64,000 nt of DNA, taken from assembly GCF_004342265.1 (NCBI RefSeq), contig NZ_SMCS01000002.1, positions 806,001 through 870,000 of the forward strand, read 5' to 3'. A model generated the notes under the pieces. That model did not search any database. It was not told where the DNA came from and worked only from the letters and a program-made list of their open reading frames with translations. Numbering within the stretch: position 1 is the first letter of the stretch; each line of letters begins with the position of its first letter. The position numbers and the translations under genes are program-made. This DNA is from Luteibacter rhizovicinus (GTDB lineage Bacteria > Pseudomonadota > Gammaproteobacteria > Xanthomonadales > Rhodanobacteraceae). Below, piece after piece: positions 7,884-16,009 of the stretch.

Positions 7884-8657
7884 ATGCGCCTGAACGCTAT
7901 CGCTATCCTGATTGCCCTCGCCCTGCCAGCCTCCGCCATGGCTTCGCCCCCGGCGAAAACGGCCGGCGCGGCACCGGCTTATGTCACCGCCGCCGTGAAC
8001 GACCCGGACCGCAAGGACGACGCCAAGAACGACGCCCGCCGGAAAGTCGCCGATCTGGCCACGTTCGCGGGTATCAAACCCGGTCAGCGCGTCGCCGAAC
8101 TGATCCCCGGCAGCGGCTATTTCACCCGCGTCTTCAGCGGCATCGTCGGACCGCAAGGCCGCGTCTTCGCCATCTGGCCCACCGAGTACGCCAAGGAAGC
8201 CCAGTCCGACGTCGACGGCTCGAAGGCCCTGGCGGCGAAGCCGCACTATGCCAACGTCGTGGTGCTCGTGCAGCCCGCGGCGGCCGTGAGCCTGCCCGAG
8301 CCGGTGGACGTGGTGTTCACCTCGCAGAACTATCACGACTATCCCGATCCCTTCATGGGCAAGGTCGACCTGGCCGTCTTCGACAAGCAGGTATTCGACG
8401 CCCTGAAGCCCGGCGGCACGTTCGTCGTCGTCGACCATGTGGCCGAAGCCGGTTCGGGTCTTCGCGATACCAATACGCTGCATCGCATCGACCCGGCGCT
8501 GGTGCGCAAACAGGTCGAATCCGTCGGTTTCGTATTCGACGGCGAGAGCGATGTGCTGCGCAATCCGGCCGACACGCACACCGTCAAGGTGTTCGACCCG
8601 TCGATCCGGGGCAAGACGGATCAGTTCGCTTACCGGTTCAAGAAACCGGCGAAGTAA
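7884..8657 (+). CDS. Exported class I methyltransferase-like protein
   Basis: A 257-residue protein with an N-terminal signal (MRLNAIAILIALALPASAMA). The mature domain has a methyltransferase-like fold: GIKPGQRVAELIPGSGYFTR as motif I, a later VDVVFTSQNYHDYPD, and LKPGGTFVVVDHVAE. This corresponds to predicted exported methyltransferases of the COG4798 kind; whether it binds SAM outside the cytoplasm is unknown. GGAG lies 6 bases before the ATG at 7884, supporting this start over the ATG at 7872, whose codon overlaps that ribosome site. Confidence 0.85.
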   Translation: MRLNAIAILIALALPASAMASPPAKTAGAAPAYVTAAVNDPDRKDDAKNDARRKVADLATFAGIKPGQRVAELIPGSGYFTRVFSGIVGPQGRVFAIWPTEYAKEAQSDVDGSKALAAKPHYANVVVLVQPAAAVSLPEPVDVVFTSQNYHDYPDPFMGKVDLAVFDKQVFDALKPGGTFVVVDHVAEAGSGLRDTNTLHRIDPALVRKQVESVGFVFDGESDVLRNPADTHTVKVFDPSIRGKTDQFAYRFKKPAK

Positions 8658-8669
8658 CGCTTCGTACCG

Positions 8670-8694
8670 CTACGACCCCTGCCAGGGGTCGTAG
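8670..8694. terminator. Perfect hairpin shared by two convergent genes
   Basis: CTACGACCCCTG and CAGGGGTCGTAG are 12-base complementary arms around a single base. The hairpin lies 12 bases after the methyltransferase-like gene and includes the stop codon and last codons of the convergent VOC gene. No U-tract follows on either strand, so it may block exonucleases or act as a weak bidirectional terminator. Confidence 0.55.
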
Positions 8695-9089
8695 CTTCCG
8701 AACCACCACAGGTGGCCTTCCGGATCGCGTGCGCTGTAGCCCGCGCCGCCGTAATCCTTTTCGGCATAGTCGTCCACGATCGTGGCCCCTACGGCTTTCG
8801 CCGTTTCGTAGTGGGCTCGACAGTCGACGACGGTCACGCAGGCACACTGCGTTTCTTTTCCTCCGATCTCGTCCGGCTGGATCACGCACTGGCCGAAATC
8901 CGTATCCGGGCGCACCGAACCGAGCATGATCATGCCGGCTCCATAGGTCAGCTGGGCGTGCTGCACATCGCCCTTCTCGTCCTCGTAAACGGCCTGGCGC
9001 TCGAAGCCGAACGCGCGACACAGGAAGTCGATGGCGGCATGCGCATCGCGATAGCGCAGACAGGGAATGATGGTGCTGCCGTTCTTCAT
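8670..9089 (-). CDS. VOC/glyoxalase family protein (PhnB-like)
   Basis: A 139-residue single-domain vicinal-oxygen-chelate protein. Visible signatures are IPCLRYRDAHAAIDFLCRAFGF at the start, YGAGMIMLG, HYETAKAVGATIVDDY, and the closing YSARDPEGHLWWFGSYDPW, typical of PhnB/DUF1428-like glyoxalase proteins. The metal-binding residues cannot be assigned with certainty, so the reaction is unknown; resistance or detoxification roles are common in the family. It is convergent with the preceding gene, and its final codons are part of a perfect hairpin. Confidence 0.88.
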   Translation of the reverse strand: MKNGSTIIPCLRYRDAHAAIDFLCRAFGFERQAVYEDEKGDVQHAQLTYGAGMIMLGSVRPDTDFGQCVIQPDEIGGKETQCACVTVVDCRAHYETAKAVGATIVDDYAEKDYGGAGYSARDPEGHLWWFGSYDPWQGS

Positions 9090-9165
9090 GGGGTTCTCCG
9101 GCTTGGGTTTCGTTGAGCCGATCCTGCGCCATGGAGCACGCGGCGTATTGTAGTTTTTCCGGACG

Positions 9166-9981
9166 TCAGGCCAGTGGCACGTGATTGATGTGTTCGCCCC
9201 GGCGGCGCAGGTAATCGCCAGGAGTCATTCCCGCGAAGGAACGGAACTCGTGGACCAGATGCGCCTGATCGCAGAAGCCGCCATCGGCGGCCACTCCGGC
9301 CCAGTCCACTGCGCGGCCATGGCCAAGGGTCGCGATGACGACGCGGAAGCGCTGGAGCCGTGCGTACCGCTTCGCACTCAGTCCGACCTGCGCGCGGAAT
9401 AGCTGCCCGAAGCGCTGTGACGACAGTCCGGTAGCGGCGACGACATCACCGATCCGGACGACCGCCGGATCGGCGTCCAGCAGACCCAGCGCCCCGCAAA
9501 TGACGTCGCTGGGCCCCGTTCCCCGCGCCCTGGCGATCAGCCACGCCTGCAATAACGCAATGCGTCGCGCCGGTTCGACCGTGTGCAGTAGGCGCTCGCG
9601 CAGTGCCCGCGCCGATGCCCCGCAGACCGCGTCCAGCGCGACATCGGTGTTGCTCAGGACATCGAGGTCGGTACCGAAGAACGGCCACGCGCCTCCGGGC
9701 CGGAACACGATACCCATCACCCGCTGCTGTTCATGCGTGTCGATAACGAAACTGCGCGTGTACGGGCCGCTGACCACGCTACCCGCCGAGCGCGTGCATG
9801 AAACACCCAGATCGTCCGCATAAACGCGGGTTTCGTCTTCCAGGAGATTGAGGATCAACGACGCGCCGGGAGCGGGAAGGATGCGTTCGAAGGCATGCGC
9901 CACGGGCGCGCAGTCATAGTCCCAGATCGATTCGATCAGCGAGTCGAAAGGCTTTGGCGGTACGTGGTGGACGAAGCCCAT
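9166..9981 (-). CDS. AraC family regulator, divergent from a flavin monooxygenase
   Basis: A 271-residue regulator starting MGFVHHVPPKPFDSLIESIW. The N-terminal domain (about 1-160; FERILPAPGASLILNL, GIVFRPGGAWPFFG) resembles the DUF6597 sensor found in many AraC proteins. The C-terminal HTH_18 domain (about 185-265) has IGDVVAATGLSSQRFGQLF and AGVAADGGFCDQAHLVHEFR, ending TPGDYLRRR. The ATG at 9981 is preferred to 10116 because homologous proteins begin here. It is divergent from the monooxygenase at 10104 and probably controls it. Confidence 0.9.
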   Translation of the reverse strand: MGFVHHVPPKPFDSLIESIWDYDCAPVAHAFERILPAPGASLILNLLEDETRVYADDLGVSCTRSAGSVVSGPYTRSFVIDTHEQQRVMGIVFRPGGAWPFFGTDLDVLSNTDVALDAVCGASARALRERLLHTVEPARRIALLQAWLIARARGTGPSDVICGALGLLDADPAVVRIGDVVAATGLSSQRFGQLFRAQVGLSAKRYARLQRFRVVIATLGHGRAVDWAGVAADGGFCDQAHLVHEFRSFAGMTPGDYLRRRGEHINHVPLA

Positions 9982-10103
9982 GGCGTGGCGCGTTCCGGGT
10001 CCGGCGATGCCCCAAGATAGCCCTTCGCCATCCGGGTCGCCAAGGGGGAGTGAATCGGCACGAGGACTTGTTAAGCTTCCCCGATCAGACAGGGCGGGAA
10101 ACC

Positions 10104-11291
10104 ATGAAAGTCGCAATCGTAGGCTACGGAACGGCCGGGCAAGCGGCTGCCCTGTTTTTGTCCGCGCAGGGTCACGACGTCACCGTCTTCGAAAAGAGTC
10201 CCGTACTCGGTCCGGTGGGCGCCGGATTCCTTCTCCAGCCGACGGGCCTCGCCGTGCTCGCGCGACTCGGCCTGCACGAGAAGGCGCTCGCACTCGGGCA
10301 ACGCATCGACGAATTGCACGGCGCCACGCCGCGCGGTCGCCCCGTCATGGCCATGCGCTACCGGGACCATCGCGACGATTGCTTTGGTGTCGGCATGACG
10401 CGCGGCGCGCTGTTCGAACTGCTCCGCGAGTCGTGGCCGGGTGCCGCAGCGATACGCACCGGCGTATACATCGAGTCCTATGACGCCGATGCGCATACGC
10501 TGCGCGATAGCGAAGGGTCTATCCACGGTCCGTACGAGCTCGTCGTCGCTGCCGACGGCGCGCATTCGGCGTTGCGTGCCGGCTGCGAAGGGCACGTAGC
10601 CCGCGAGACCATTTATCCGTGGGGCGCCGTGTGGTGCCTGCTACCCGCCGACGACTGGCCGACACCGACCCAGCTTCAGCAGCGCTATTCCGGCACGCGC
10701 TCGATGATCGGCATGCTTCCGGTAGGCAAGCGACCGGGGCACGAGGGCAACTGGGCAACATTCTTCTTCAGCCTGCCCGGCGAGGCGGTGGATCGTTTCG
10801 ACGACGAGGCCGTGGCCGCCATGCGGGACAGCATCACCGCTATCTGGCCCGAACTGGGGCCGCGCGTCGCCCATCTCGTCAGCGCATCGCAATTGCAGAA
10901 GGCCCGCTATCGCGATGTGGTCCTTCGCTGTCCGCACCATGCACGCATGGTCGTGATCGGCGACGCCGCACACGCGATGAGTCCGCAATTGGGTCAGGGC
11001 GCCAACATGGCACTCCTCGACGCGGCCGCACTGGCCGACGCACTGGCGGATCATGGCGATGTCGACAAGGCGCTCGATGCTTACCGGCGCGAACGACGCG
11101 GTCATGTGCGCACGTATCAGTACATGAGTCGCTGGCTCACGCCGCTATTCCAGTCCGACCACGGCCTTCTTGGCTGGTGGCGCGACGCGTTCTTCGGTCC
11201 GATGGGAAAACTCCCCGGGGCGAAGTCGCCGATGCTGAAAATCCTGACGGGCGAGGCAAGTTTTCCCCGTTCGAAGCGGCGTCGATCCTGA
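10104..11291 (+). CDS. FAD-dependent monooxygenase (UbiH/salicylate hydroxylase type)
   Basis: A 395-residue class A flavoprotein monooxygenase. The N-terminal Rossmann motif GYGTAGQAAALFL (residues 7-19) with the acidic strand end VFEK binds FAD. The DG motif is in VVAADGAHSALR and the GD motif in VVIGDAAHAMSPQLGQGANM. These enzymes hydroxylate aromatic or polyketide substrates with NAD(P)H and O2; the substrate cannot be read from sequence. The ATG at 10104 follows AGGGCGGG; the longer frame runs into the divergent regulator's promoter. It is expressed opposite the AraC gene. Confidence 0.92.
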   Translation: MKVAIVGYGTAGQAAALFLSAQGHDVTVFEKSPVLGPVGAGFLLQPTGLAVLARLGLHEKALALGQRIDELHGATPRGRPVMAMRYRDHRDDCFGVGMTRGALFELLRESWPGAAAIRTGVYIESYDADAHTLRDSEGSIHGPYELVVAADGAHSALRAGCEGHVARETIYPWGAVWCLLPADDWPTPTQLQQRYSGTRSMIGMLPVGKRPGHEGNWATFFFSLPGEAVDRFDDEAVAAMRDSITAIWPELGPRVAHLVSASQLQKARYRDVVLRCPHHARMVVIGDAAHAMSPQLGQGANMALLDAAALADALADHGDVDKALDAYRRERRGHVRTYQYMSRWLTPLFQSDHGLLGWWRDAFFGPMGKLPGAKSPMLKILTGEASFPRSKRRRS

Positions 11292-11457
11292 GAGATATTC
11301 TCGGGACGACGCAGCATCTTCTCGAACGAAATTGCGACATATCAATTCATGTCTCATTAGCGCGAGCGCGGTGACGATGCGCGCTGAAAGAGGCGTGCTC
11401 GTGCCAACATCGGCCGCCGTCTTTACCTGGTACCGAACCGACTAAGGACATGGATCG

Positions 11458-12336
11458 ATGTACGGAAAACTCTCTCGGATCGGCTTTGCCGCATCCGTTG
11501 CAATGGGACTGACTGTCCTGGCATCGATTCCCGTACATGCCCGCGCCTCGGATCGAGCGGAAGGCATCCGCGAAGAGCGGACGGACAAACACGGTGCCGG
11601 CACCCAGGTATTCAACCTTCAGCTGCAGGGTGGCGGCTCACAGCGCGTGCTCTACACCTCGCCGGCGCGACAGCGCGCCACGCTCGTAATGCTGCCGGGC
11701 GGTTCGGGCGACGTGGGCATCGAGTCCGACGGAGACGTCCGTCATGGCGATAACTTCGTCGTGCGAACAACGCAGGACTGGATCGATCGCGGCTTCGCGG
11801 TGCTGATACCCGATGCACTCGATCACGACAACCTGCGCGGCTTGCGAAGCTCGCCGGAATACGCATCGCTGGTAAGCGATCTGGTCGCCGCAGCGCATGA
11901 CCGCGCCGACGGCCCGGTCTTCCTGCTGGGAACCAGTCAGGGCTCGATCGCGGCAATGAATGGCGCGGCACATGCCCGCGAGGGAAGCATCGCCGGCGTC
12001 GTACTCACCGAATCCGTCTCCATCATGGGCGGAAGCCACGAAACGGTCTTCGATGCCGACCCCGCGCGAGTGCGCATCCCCGCGCTGGTCGTCGCCAACC
12101 GCAGCGACCAGTGCGACGTCGCTCCACCCGGCGAAGCACCGCACATACTTGCTTCCATGACGCATTCGCCCGACAAGCGAATCATCTACGTCGAAGGCGG
12201 AGAGCAGAAATCCAAAAAGGCATGCGGCTCGCTGACGCCGCATGGCTATTACGGCATCGAGCAGACGGTTGTCGGCGAAATCGCGAATTGGCTTCTTGCG
12301 CATGTCGAAGATACATCCGGGAATCGCACCAAATAA
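11458..12336 (+). CDS. Exported alpha/beta hydrolase
   Basis: A 292-residue protein with a signal peptide (FAASVAMGLTVLASIPVHARA). The alpha/beta hydrolase core contains the nucleophile elbow GTSQGS (Ser about residue 162), preceded by VMLPGGSGDVG as a likely oxyanion-hole strand. DQCDVAPPGEAP may carry the acid and ends near PHGYYGIE, where the catalytic His could lie. It probably acts in the periplasm as an esterase or peptidase-like hydrolase; the substrate is unknown. It stands alone on this strand between the monooxygenase and a lipoprotein. Confidence 0.82.
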   Translation: MYGKLSRIGFAASVAMGLTVLASIPVHARASDRAEGIREERTDKHGAGTQVFNLQLQGGGSQRVLYTSPARQRATLVMLPGGSGDVGIESDGDVRHGDNFVVRTTQDWIDRGFAVLIPDALDHDNLRGLRSSPEYASLVSDLVAAAHDRADGPVFLLGTSQGSIAAMNGAAHAREGSIAGVVLTESVSIMGGSHETVFDADPARVRIPALVVANRSDQCDVAPPGEAPHILASMTHSPDKRIIYVEGGEQKSKKACGSLTPHGYYGIEQTVVGEIANWLLAHVEDTSGNRTK

Positions 12337-12513
12337 CATCTCGATTTCAGTGCATTGGAGTGATGTCTATGCGAACATCATCCCGCCGTTCGTACAGGGG
12401 AGGACGGTCAAGCTGTCGATGTCTTCGCGCTCCGCAGTACTTAAGGGAGGGCAGCGCGTGGCTATCCCCTGTCGGTCGAAAACTGGATTTTCAATCACCA
12501 TCGGGGGCAGGAC

Positions 12514-13296
12514 ATGATTCATAAGTACATCGCCGCGGCAATCGTTGCCGTGGTTCTTGTCGTGAGCGGTTGCGCGAGCGTCCCCATGGCAAACAAGGGG
12601 GCCGATGCCGAAGCCAAGCAATTCGCTCCCATCGCGGATAAGGCTACTGTCTATATCTATCGCGATGAAATCATGGGTGCGGCGATCAAGATGCACCTGC
12701 TCGTCGATGGCGCCGCCGTCGGCGACACGGCCGCGAAAACCTACGTCCAGATTTTTCTCTCTCCCGGACAGCATGTCATTACGTCGAAAGCTGAAAACGA
12801 CACAACACTCTCCGTCGATGTGCAGGCCGGTCGTTCGTACTACGTCTGGCAGGAAGTGAAAATGGGCATTTTGTACGCCCGTAGTGCGCTGCACCTGGTC
12901 GACGAGAGTAAAGGTCAGACAGCAGTACGAAAGTGCGACCTGGTCAGGCCCGCGGATCCATCGCTGCATGCGTCCCCAAGCATTGCGCGCGTACCAGCAC
13001 CGGAAGCAATGCAATCCGTTACCGATAACAGTCAGTCACCTACACCCATCATCGACACGCCCGTCAGTGCGGGCGCGACGGCCCCGGCGACGGGTGGTCC
13101 CGCAAGCCTCGATCCGCGTGTCACGGTACCGATGTTCAACGCTGCGCAGGATGTCGCCGCGGTGCATCAGTGCGATCGCATGATTCGCGTGGAAAGCATA
13201 GAGGGTGAGCATGCGCGATTCTTCACATCATGCCCGTCCACAACCGCTCGTCTGGACATTGAGTGCAATGGCAATCGATGCATCGACGTGAACTAG
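12514..13296 (+). CDS. DUF2846 lipoprotein
   Basis: A 260-residue lipoprotein with a clean lipobox (VVSGCAS, Cys about residue 20). Residues about 40-145 match the DUF2846 pattern: ATVYIYRDEIMGAAIKMHLLV, DGAAVGDTAAKTYV, LSPGQHVITSKAEN and LSVDVQAGRSYYVWQEV. The rest is a proline/alanine-rich linker and a short Cys-containing tail (CDRMIRVES...CPSTTARLDIECNGNRC). The family is found in outer-membrane lipoproteins of unknown role. The start is backed by GGGGGCAGGAC just upstream. A short 6-base-stem hairpin (13297-13313) follows the stop codon. Confidence 0.88.
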   Translation: MIHKYIAAAIVAVVLVVSGCASVPMANKGADAEAKQFAPIADKATVYIYRDEIMGAAIKMHLLVDGAAVGDTAAKTYVQIFLSPGQHVITSKAENDTTLSVDVQAGRSYYVWQEVKMGILYARSALHLVDESKGQTAVRKCDLVRPADPSLHASPSIARVPAPEAMQSVTDNSQSPTPIIDTPVSAGATAPATGGPASLDPRVTVPMFNAAQDVAAVHQCDRMIRVESIEGEHARFFTSCPSTTARLDIECNGNRCIDVN

Positions 13297-13370
13297 CGCG
13301 ATAGATGATCGCGTGACGTCCGACTGACGGAACGCTTAGATATGCTATGAAATTCTGAAAATGGTCGCGA

Positions 13371-13685
13371 TCAACCCGAAACGAGAAAGTCGCTGACTGG
13401 CTCAAGATTGATTTCCGGAAGACGTTCCGCGATTGCCGCTTCTATCTGGGCAATGGCGGATACGTCCGCAGGAACGCCTGAGAACGCAAGCTCCCGGGCT
13501 TCCTTGCTCGGCCATTGCGCGTAGCTATACCAGACGCCGTCCTCCCCCTTGTGCAAACGGGACCCGAGCGAACCGCTCCGGGTAAGGAGGCCTTCGGATA
13601 TGCGCGACCACGCTTCCACGAAACTCTCTTCCATGCCGGCATGCACCCGCCAGCGATAGAGCACGACAAAGCCGATACGCGGCAT
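13371..13685 (-). CDS. Antibiotic biosynthesis monooxygenase (ABM) fold protein
   Basis: A 104-residue dimeric alpha/beta-barrel type protein: MPRIGFVVLYRWRVHAGMEE, then FVEAWSRISEGLLTRSGSLG and WYSYAQWPSKEARELAF, a typical ABM layout. Members act as small cofactor-free oxygenases or stress proteins; the substrate is unknown. Two starts are possible: ATG 13685, matching family N-termini, with GGGGAG 11 bases upstream; or GTG 13721, which overlaps the stop of the upstream gene as GTGA. The overlap implies co-translation with the small membrane protein in either case. Confidence 0.85.
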   Translation of the reverse strand: MPRIGFVVLYRWRVHAGMEESFVEAWSRISEGLLTRSGSLGSRLHKGEDGVWYSYAQWPSKEARELAFSGVPADVSAIAQIEAAIAERLPEINLEPVSDFLVSG

Positions 13686-13717
13686 CACTGTCGTACTCCC
13701 CGAAGCACCCAAGATAG

Positions 13718-13981
13718 TCACTGCCTAGACTGGCCATCATCGCCCCAACGCCACTTAGGCGGCTCTCCTTTGAGCCAGCACACGGCAACGAAGATGCCCG
13801 AGGCAACAAAAATGCCTGCGACAAATTCACCGGTATGAATACCCGGCGGGAAGAACCATTTAATCAGGGCAAAAGAAACGACGTAAGCGGCGATCACAAA
13901 CCAGCCCTGCCATCGAGTCGGAATTCCCCAACCCCATCCGTACTTCTTGGCGGGAAACCAATAGTCTTTCTCGCCAGACAT
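13718..13981 (-). CDS. Small two-helix membrane protein
   Basis: An 87-residue protein starting MSGEKDYWFPAKKYGWGWG. Two hydrophobic helices follow (WQGWFVIAAYVVSFALIKWFF and GEFVAGIFVASGIFVAVCWL), with a charged C-terminus that has a KGEPPKWRWG motif. I recall similar small proteins of unknown function in proteobacteria. The ATG at 13981 is chosen over a longer frame to 14062. Its stop TGA overlaps a possible GTG start of the ABM gene, so the two form a pair. Confidence 0.75.
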   Translation of the reverse strand: MSGEKDYWFPAKKYGWGWGIPTRWQGWFVIAAYVVSFALIKWFFPPGIHTGEFVAGIFVASGIFVAVCWLKGEPPKWRWGDDGQSRQ

Positions 13982-14088
13982 GGCATCTACTCCAGAAGAG
14001 CGGGTCGGCAACGAGCCTGAATCCAACGGTCGCAGCTTGCTGGTCCGACTGCCCGATTGCAATCTACGTCAATAGTCAAAAACGGATA

Positions 14089-14120
14089 CGGAGATAGTTA
14101 ACTCATCTATGCTATCTCCG
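14089..14120. promoter_or_regulatory. Dyad in the leader of the VOC gene
   Basis: CGGAGATAG and CTATCTCCG are perfect 9-base arms around a 14-base spacer, in the divergent intergenic region 30 bases before the VOC start codon. Part of this sequence (14094-14129) is shared with equally spaced blocks at 28568 and 60986. It may be an operator or a leader hairpin. Confidence 0.4.
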
Positions 14121-14150
14121 CCCCTTTTGAAAGCACGTCCGGGAGGTCTC

Positions 14151-14561
14151 ATGCTAAACAAGCTTGTAGGTCTTACGCCGTTGTTCCAGGTATTCGATAT
14201 GCCGACGGCACTGGCTTTCTACCGTGACAAGCTGGGCTTCGATGTCGTTTCGGCATCACCCGTTGTCGAAACGCCGGAAGGTCGCTTCTCCCATTGGATG
14301 TGGCTACGTTCGGGAAACGTCGATCTTATGCTCAACACAGCTTACGATTCCGGCGAGCGGCCAAGCGAGCGCGACGCATCAAGGATCGCCGCGCACTCCG
14401 ACACATGCTTGTTCATCGGATGCTCGGATCTCGATAGTGCCTACGCCGCGCTCATTCAAACGGGTTTGACGATCGAGCCCCCGGCAATGTCTGGATACGG
14501 CATGAGGCGATTCAGCCTGCACGATCCAGACAACTTCGAACTGGTGTTTCAGGAGGCCTGA
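14151..14561 (+). CDS. VOC/glyoxalase family protein
   Basis: A 136-residue VOC protein: LTPLFQVFDMPTALAFYRDKLGF at the start, SHWMWLRSGNVDLMLNTA in the middle, AAHSDTCLFIGCSDLDSAYA starting the second half and FSLHDPDNFELVFQEA at the end. His and Glu near the ends of the two halves (SHWMW, FELVF) are placed as in metal-binding VOC enzymes. It is probably a dioxygenase-, glyoxalase- or bleomycin-resistance-like protein. The ATG at 14151 has an excellent ribosome site (GGGAGG). Confidence 0.9.
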   Translation: MLNKLVGLTPLFQVFDMPTALAFYRDKLGFDVVSASPVVETPEGRFSHWMWLRSGNVDLMLNTAYDSGERPSERDASRIAAHSDTCLFIGCSDLDSAYAALIQTGLTIEPPAMSGYGMRRFSLHDPDNFELVFQEA

Positions 14562-14633
14562 TGTGGCCTCATCCGCTTTCGTCCCAGAGCGCACGTTCCT
14601 TCAGTACCCAACGGAAATCCATGAGGGGAACCG

Positions 14634-15122
14634 ATGAAGAAAATTGATTTGGCGGAAGCTTTCGTCGCCATCGGTCTTAGCACGGCAGCTCTATCGTGTC
14701 AGGCGACAACAAAGCCCCTGAAGGATCAGATGTGCGCTCCCCTTAGAGCATTTGTCGCATCGGTCAAAGCGGACGAAACCAGAAAACTTGAGTTCCATAC
14801 CTCATGGGGCCAGAACTTCAAGGACTCGACGGATTACGCATTCCTGGCGAAACGTTGCATACATGACAGCTACGCACCTGCTAAAGCAGTCTGTGACCAC
14901 TTGATGGAGTACGGTGCCATTGAGTTCTCCGGCAACAATGCAACGCGCGCAATCGCCTGCTTGTCGCCTGGCACTCATTTTGGCTGGCCCTTCCAGTTGG
15001 ATCGTGTAGAGGTAAGCTTTCCGTACGGTAGCGAACAACGCGGTAGCAACGTCACGATCCAATTCGATAAAGACAGCGAGCTGGGTGGAATGGTCCTGAA
15101 AATCACAGCGGACGGATACTGA
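14634..15122 (+). CDS. Secreted protein of unknown function
   Basis: A 162-residue protein with a hydrophobic N-terminus (FVAIGLSTAALSCQATT) that could be a signal peptide or an atypical lipobox ending in ALSC. The mature part has several cysteines (QMCAPL, KRCIH, KAVCDHL, IACLSPG) that could pair in the periplasm, and an antiparallel-looking end (DRVEVSFPYG..., NVTIQFDKDS..., GMVLKITADGY). I do not recognise a family. Lower GC than its neighbours is noticeable by eye. It lies 72 bases after the VOC gene. Confidence 0.7.
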   Translation: MKKIDLAEAFVAIGLSTAALSCQATTKPLKDQMCAPLRAFVASVKADETRKLEFHTSWGQNFKDSTDYAFLAKRCIHDSYAPAKAVCDHLMEYGAIEFSGNNATRAIACLSPGTHFGWPFQLDRVEVSFPYGSEQRGSNVTIQFDKDSELGGMVLKITADGY

Positions 15123-15267
15123 CCCTTCTGCCGCGAGCAAAGACGACGCTAAAGACTGTTACGTTTCCGGATGCATCAGACGCTCGTTGAGGTGCTTTGC
15201 CCTATCCACAACCGATTCCGTCCGGATCGTCGATGCGGAATTATGAAGCCTGACTATCTTCGCCGAA

Positions 15268-15699
15268 CTACGGAGCCTCGTAAATCGGCCCGCCCCATCC
15301 ATCGAAGTACTTTGGCAGTTCGTCGACAATGTCGACAATCCTATGGCGATAGAAAAGATGCATCGTCGGGCGAATGTCGTTCGGCAAATCGCCGCCTGCC
15401 GCCCGGGCGACGATGCTGTTGGGAAGGACGCGCATAGCCAATCGGTTCGTACCAAAAACCGTTTCGCCGCACTCCTTGCAATAAGTTCGCGATAGCTGCT
15501 TTGCCGGATGCGGATAAGTTGCCACGCTGCGGCTGTCGACGATGACCTGCGCCGCGTCCCATGCCGTTGCCGACAACATCGACGTGCCGTAGAAATCCCG
15601 GCACGATTCGCAATGACAGTAAGCTCTCGCCACCGGCAGGCCGTTCAGTTCGATGTTGACGGTGCCACACAAGCAGCGCACGAATTGCGGGACGGTCAT
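15268..15699 (-). CDS. GFA family (glutathione-dependent formaldehyde-activating) protein
   Basis: A 143-residue zinc protein with the GFA/CENP-V pattern: RCLCGTVNIELNG (cysteines about 9 and 11), YCHCESCRDFYG (cysteines about 28, 30 and 33) and YCKECGETVFG (cysteines about 74 and 77). The family coordinates two zinc ions; some members condense formaldehyde with glutathione, but most are uncharacterised. It is divergent from the small ORF at 15771. Confidence 0.92.
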   Translation of the reverse strand: MTVPQFVRCLCGTVNIELNGLPVARAYCHCESCRDFYGTSMLSATAWDAAQVIVDSRSVATYPHPAKQLSRTYCKECGETVFGTNRLAMRVLPNSIVARAAGGDLPNDIRPTMHLFYRHRIVDIVDELPKYFDGWGGPIYEAP

Positions 15700-15770
15700 T
15701 TACTATTACTTGTATTCGGCATCGGAACGCGAGGATTGTCGACCATGTCATTGAATGGCTCAATAGACGG

Positions 15771-15992
15771 ATGAAAAAGCCCACGCTGCCCGTACAGAAT
15801 GACTTTCCTCCGGGTTCGTCCTTTGCGATCAAGGAATTCGACGTCCCGCTCGTTCACATTCCTGGGAAGGGTTGGTTCAACTGGTTTGGTGGCACGCCCC
15901 GGCCTTACGACGCAACGTGGCTTAAAGTCGACAATCACTGGGCCGCCGATTCCTTCGAAGCATGGGTCGCGATCATTGCCGACTCCCTCTGA
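15771..15992 (+). CDS. Small conserved-looking protein, unknown
   Basis: A 73-residue protein starting MKKPTLPVQNDFPPGSSF. It has many aromatics (GKGWFNWFGG, ATWLKVDNHWAADSFEAWVAI) and normal codon usage, which favours a real gene. No family is recognised and no clear ribosome site is seen upstream, so it remains hypothetical. It sits between divergent GFA and convergent AraC genes. Confidence 0.5.
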   Translation: MKKPTLPVQNDFPPGSSFAIKEFDVPLVHIPGKGWFNWFGGTPRPYDATWLKVDNHWAADSFEAWVAIIADSL

Positions 15993-16009
15993 ACCGCTGA
16001 TGGCGATAC

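Noticed and set aside
11399-11415. Seventeen bases shared with 27189-27205 (ctcgtgccaacatcggc)
   Set aside because: One shared 17-mer in 64 kb of GC-rich DNA is close to chance expectation; flanks do not match.
13297-13313. CGCGAT-N5-ATCGCG hairpin after the DUF2846 gene as a terminator
   Set aside because: Only a 6-base stem, no U-tract, and GC-rich palindromes of this size are common here; too weak to call.
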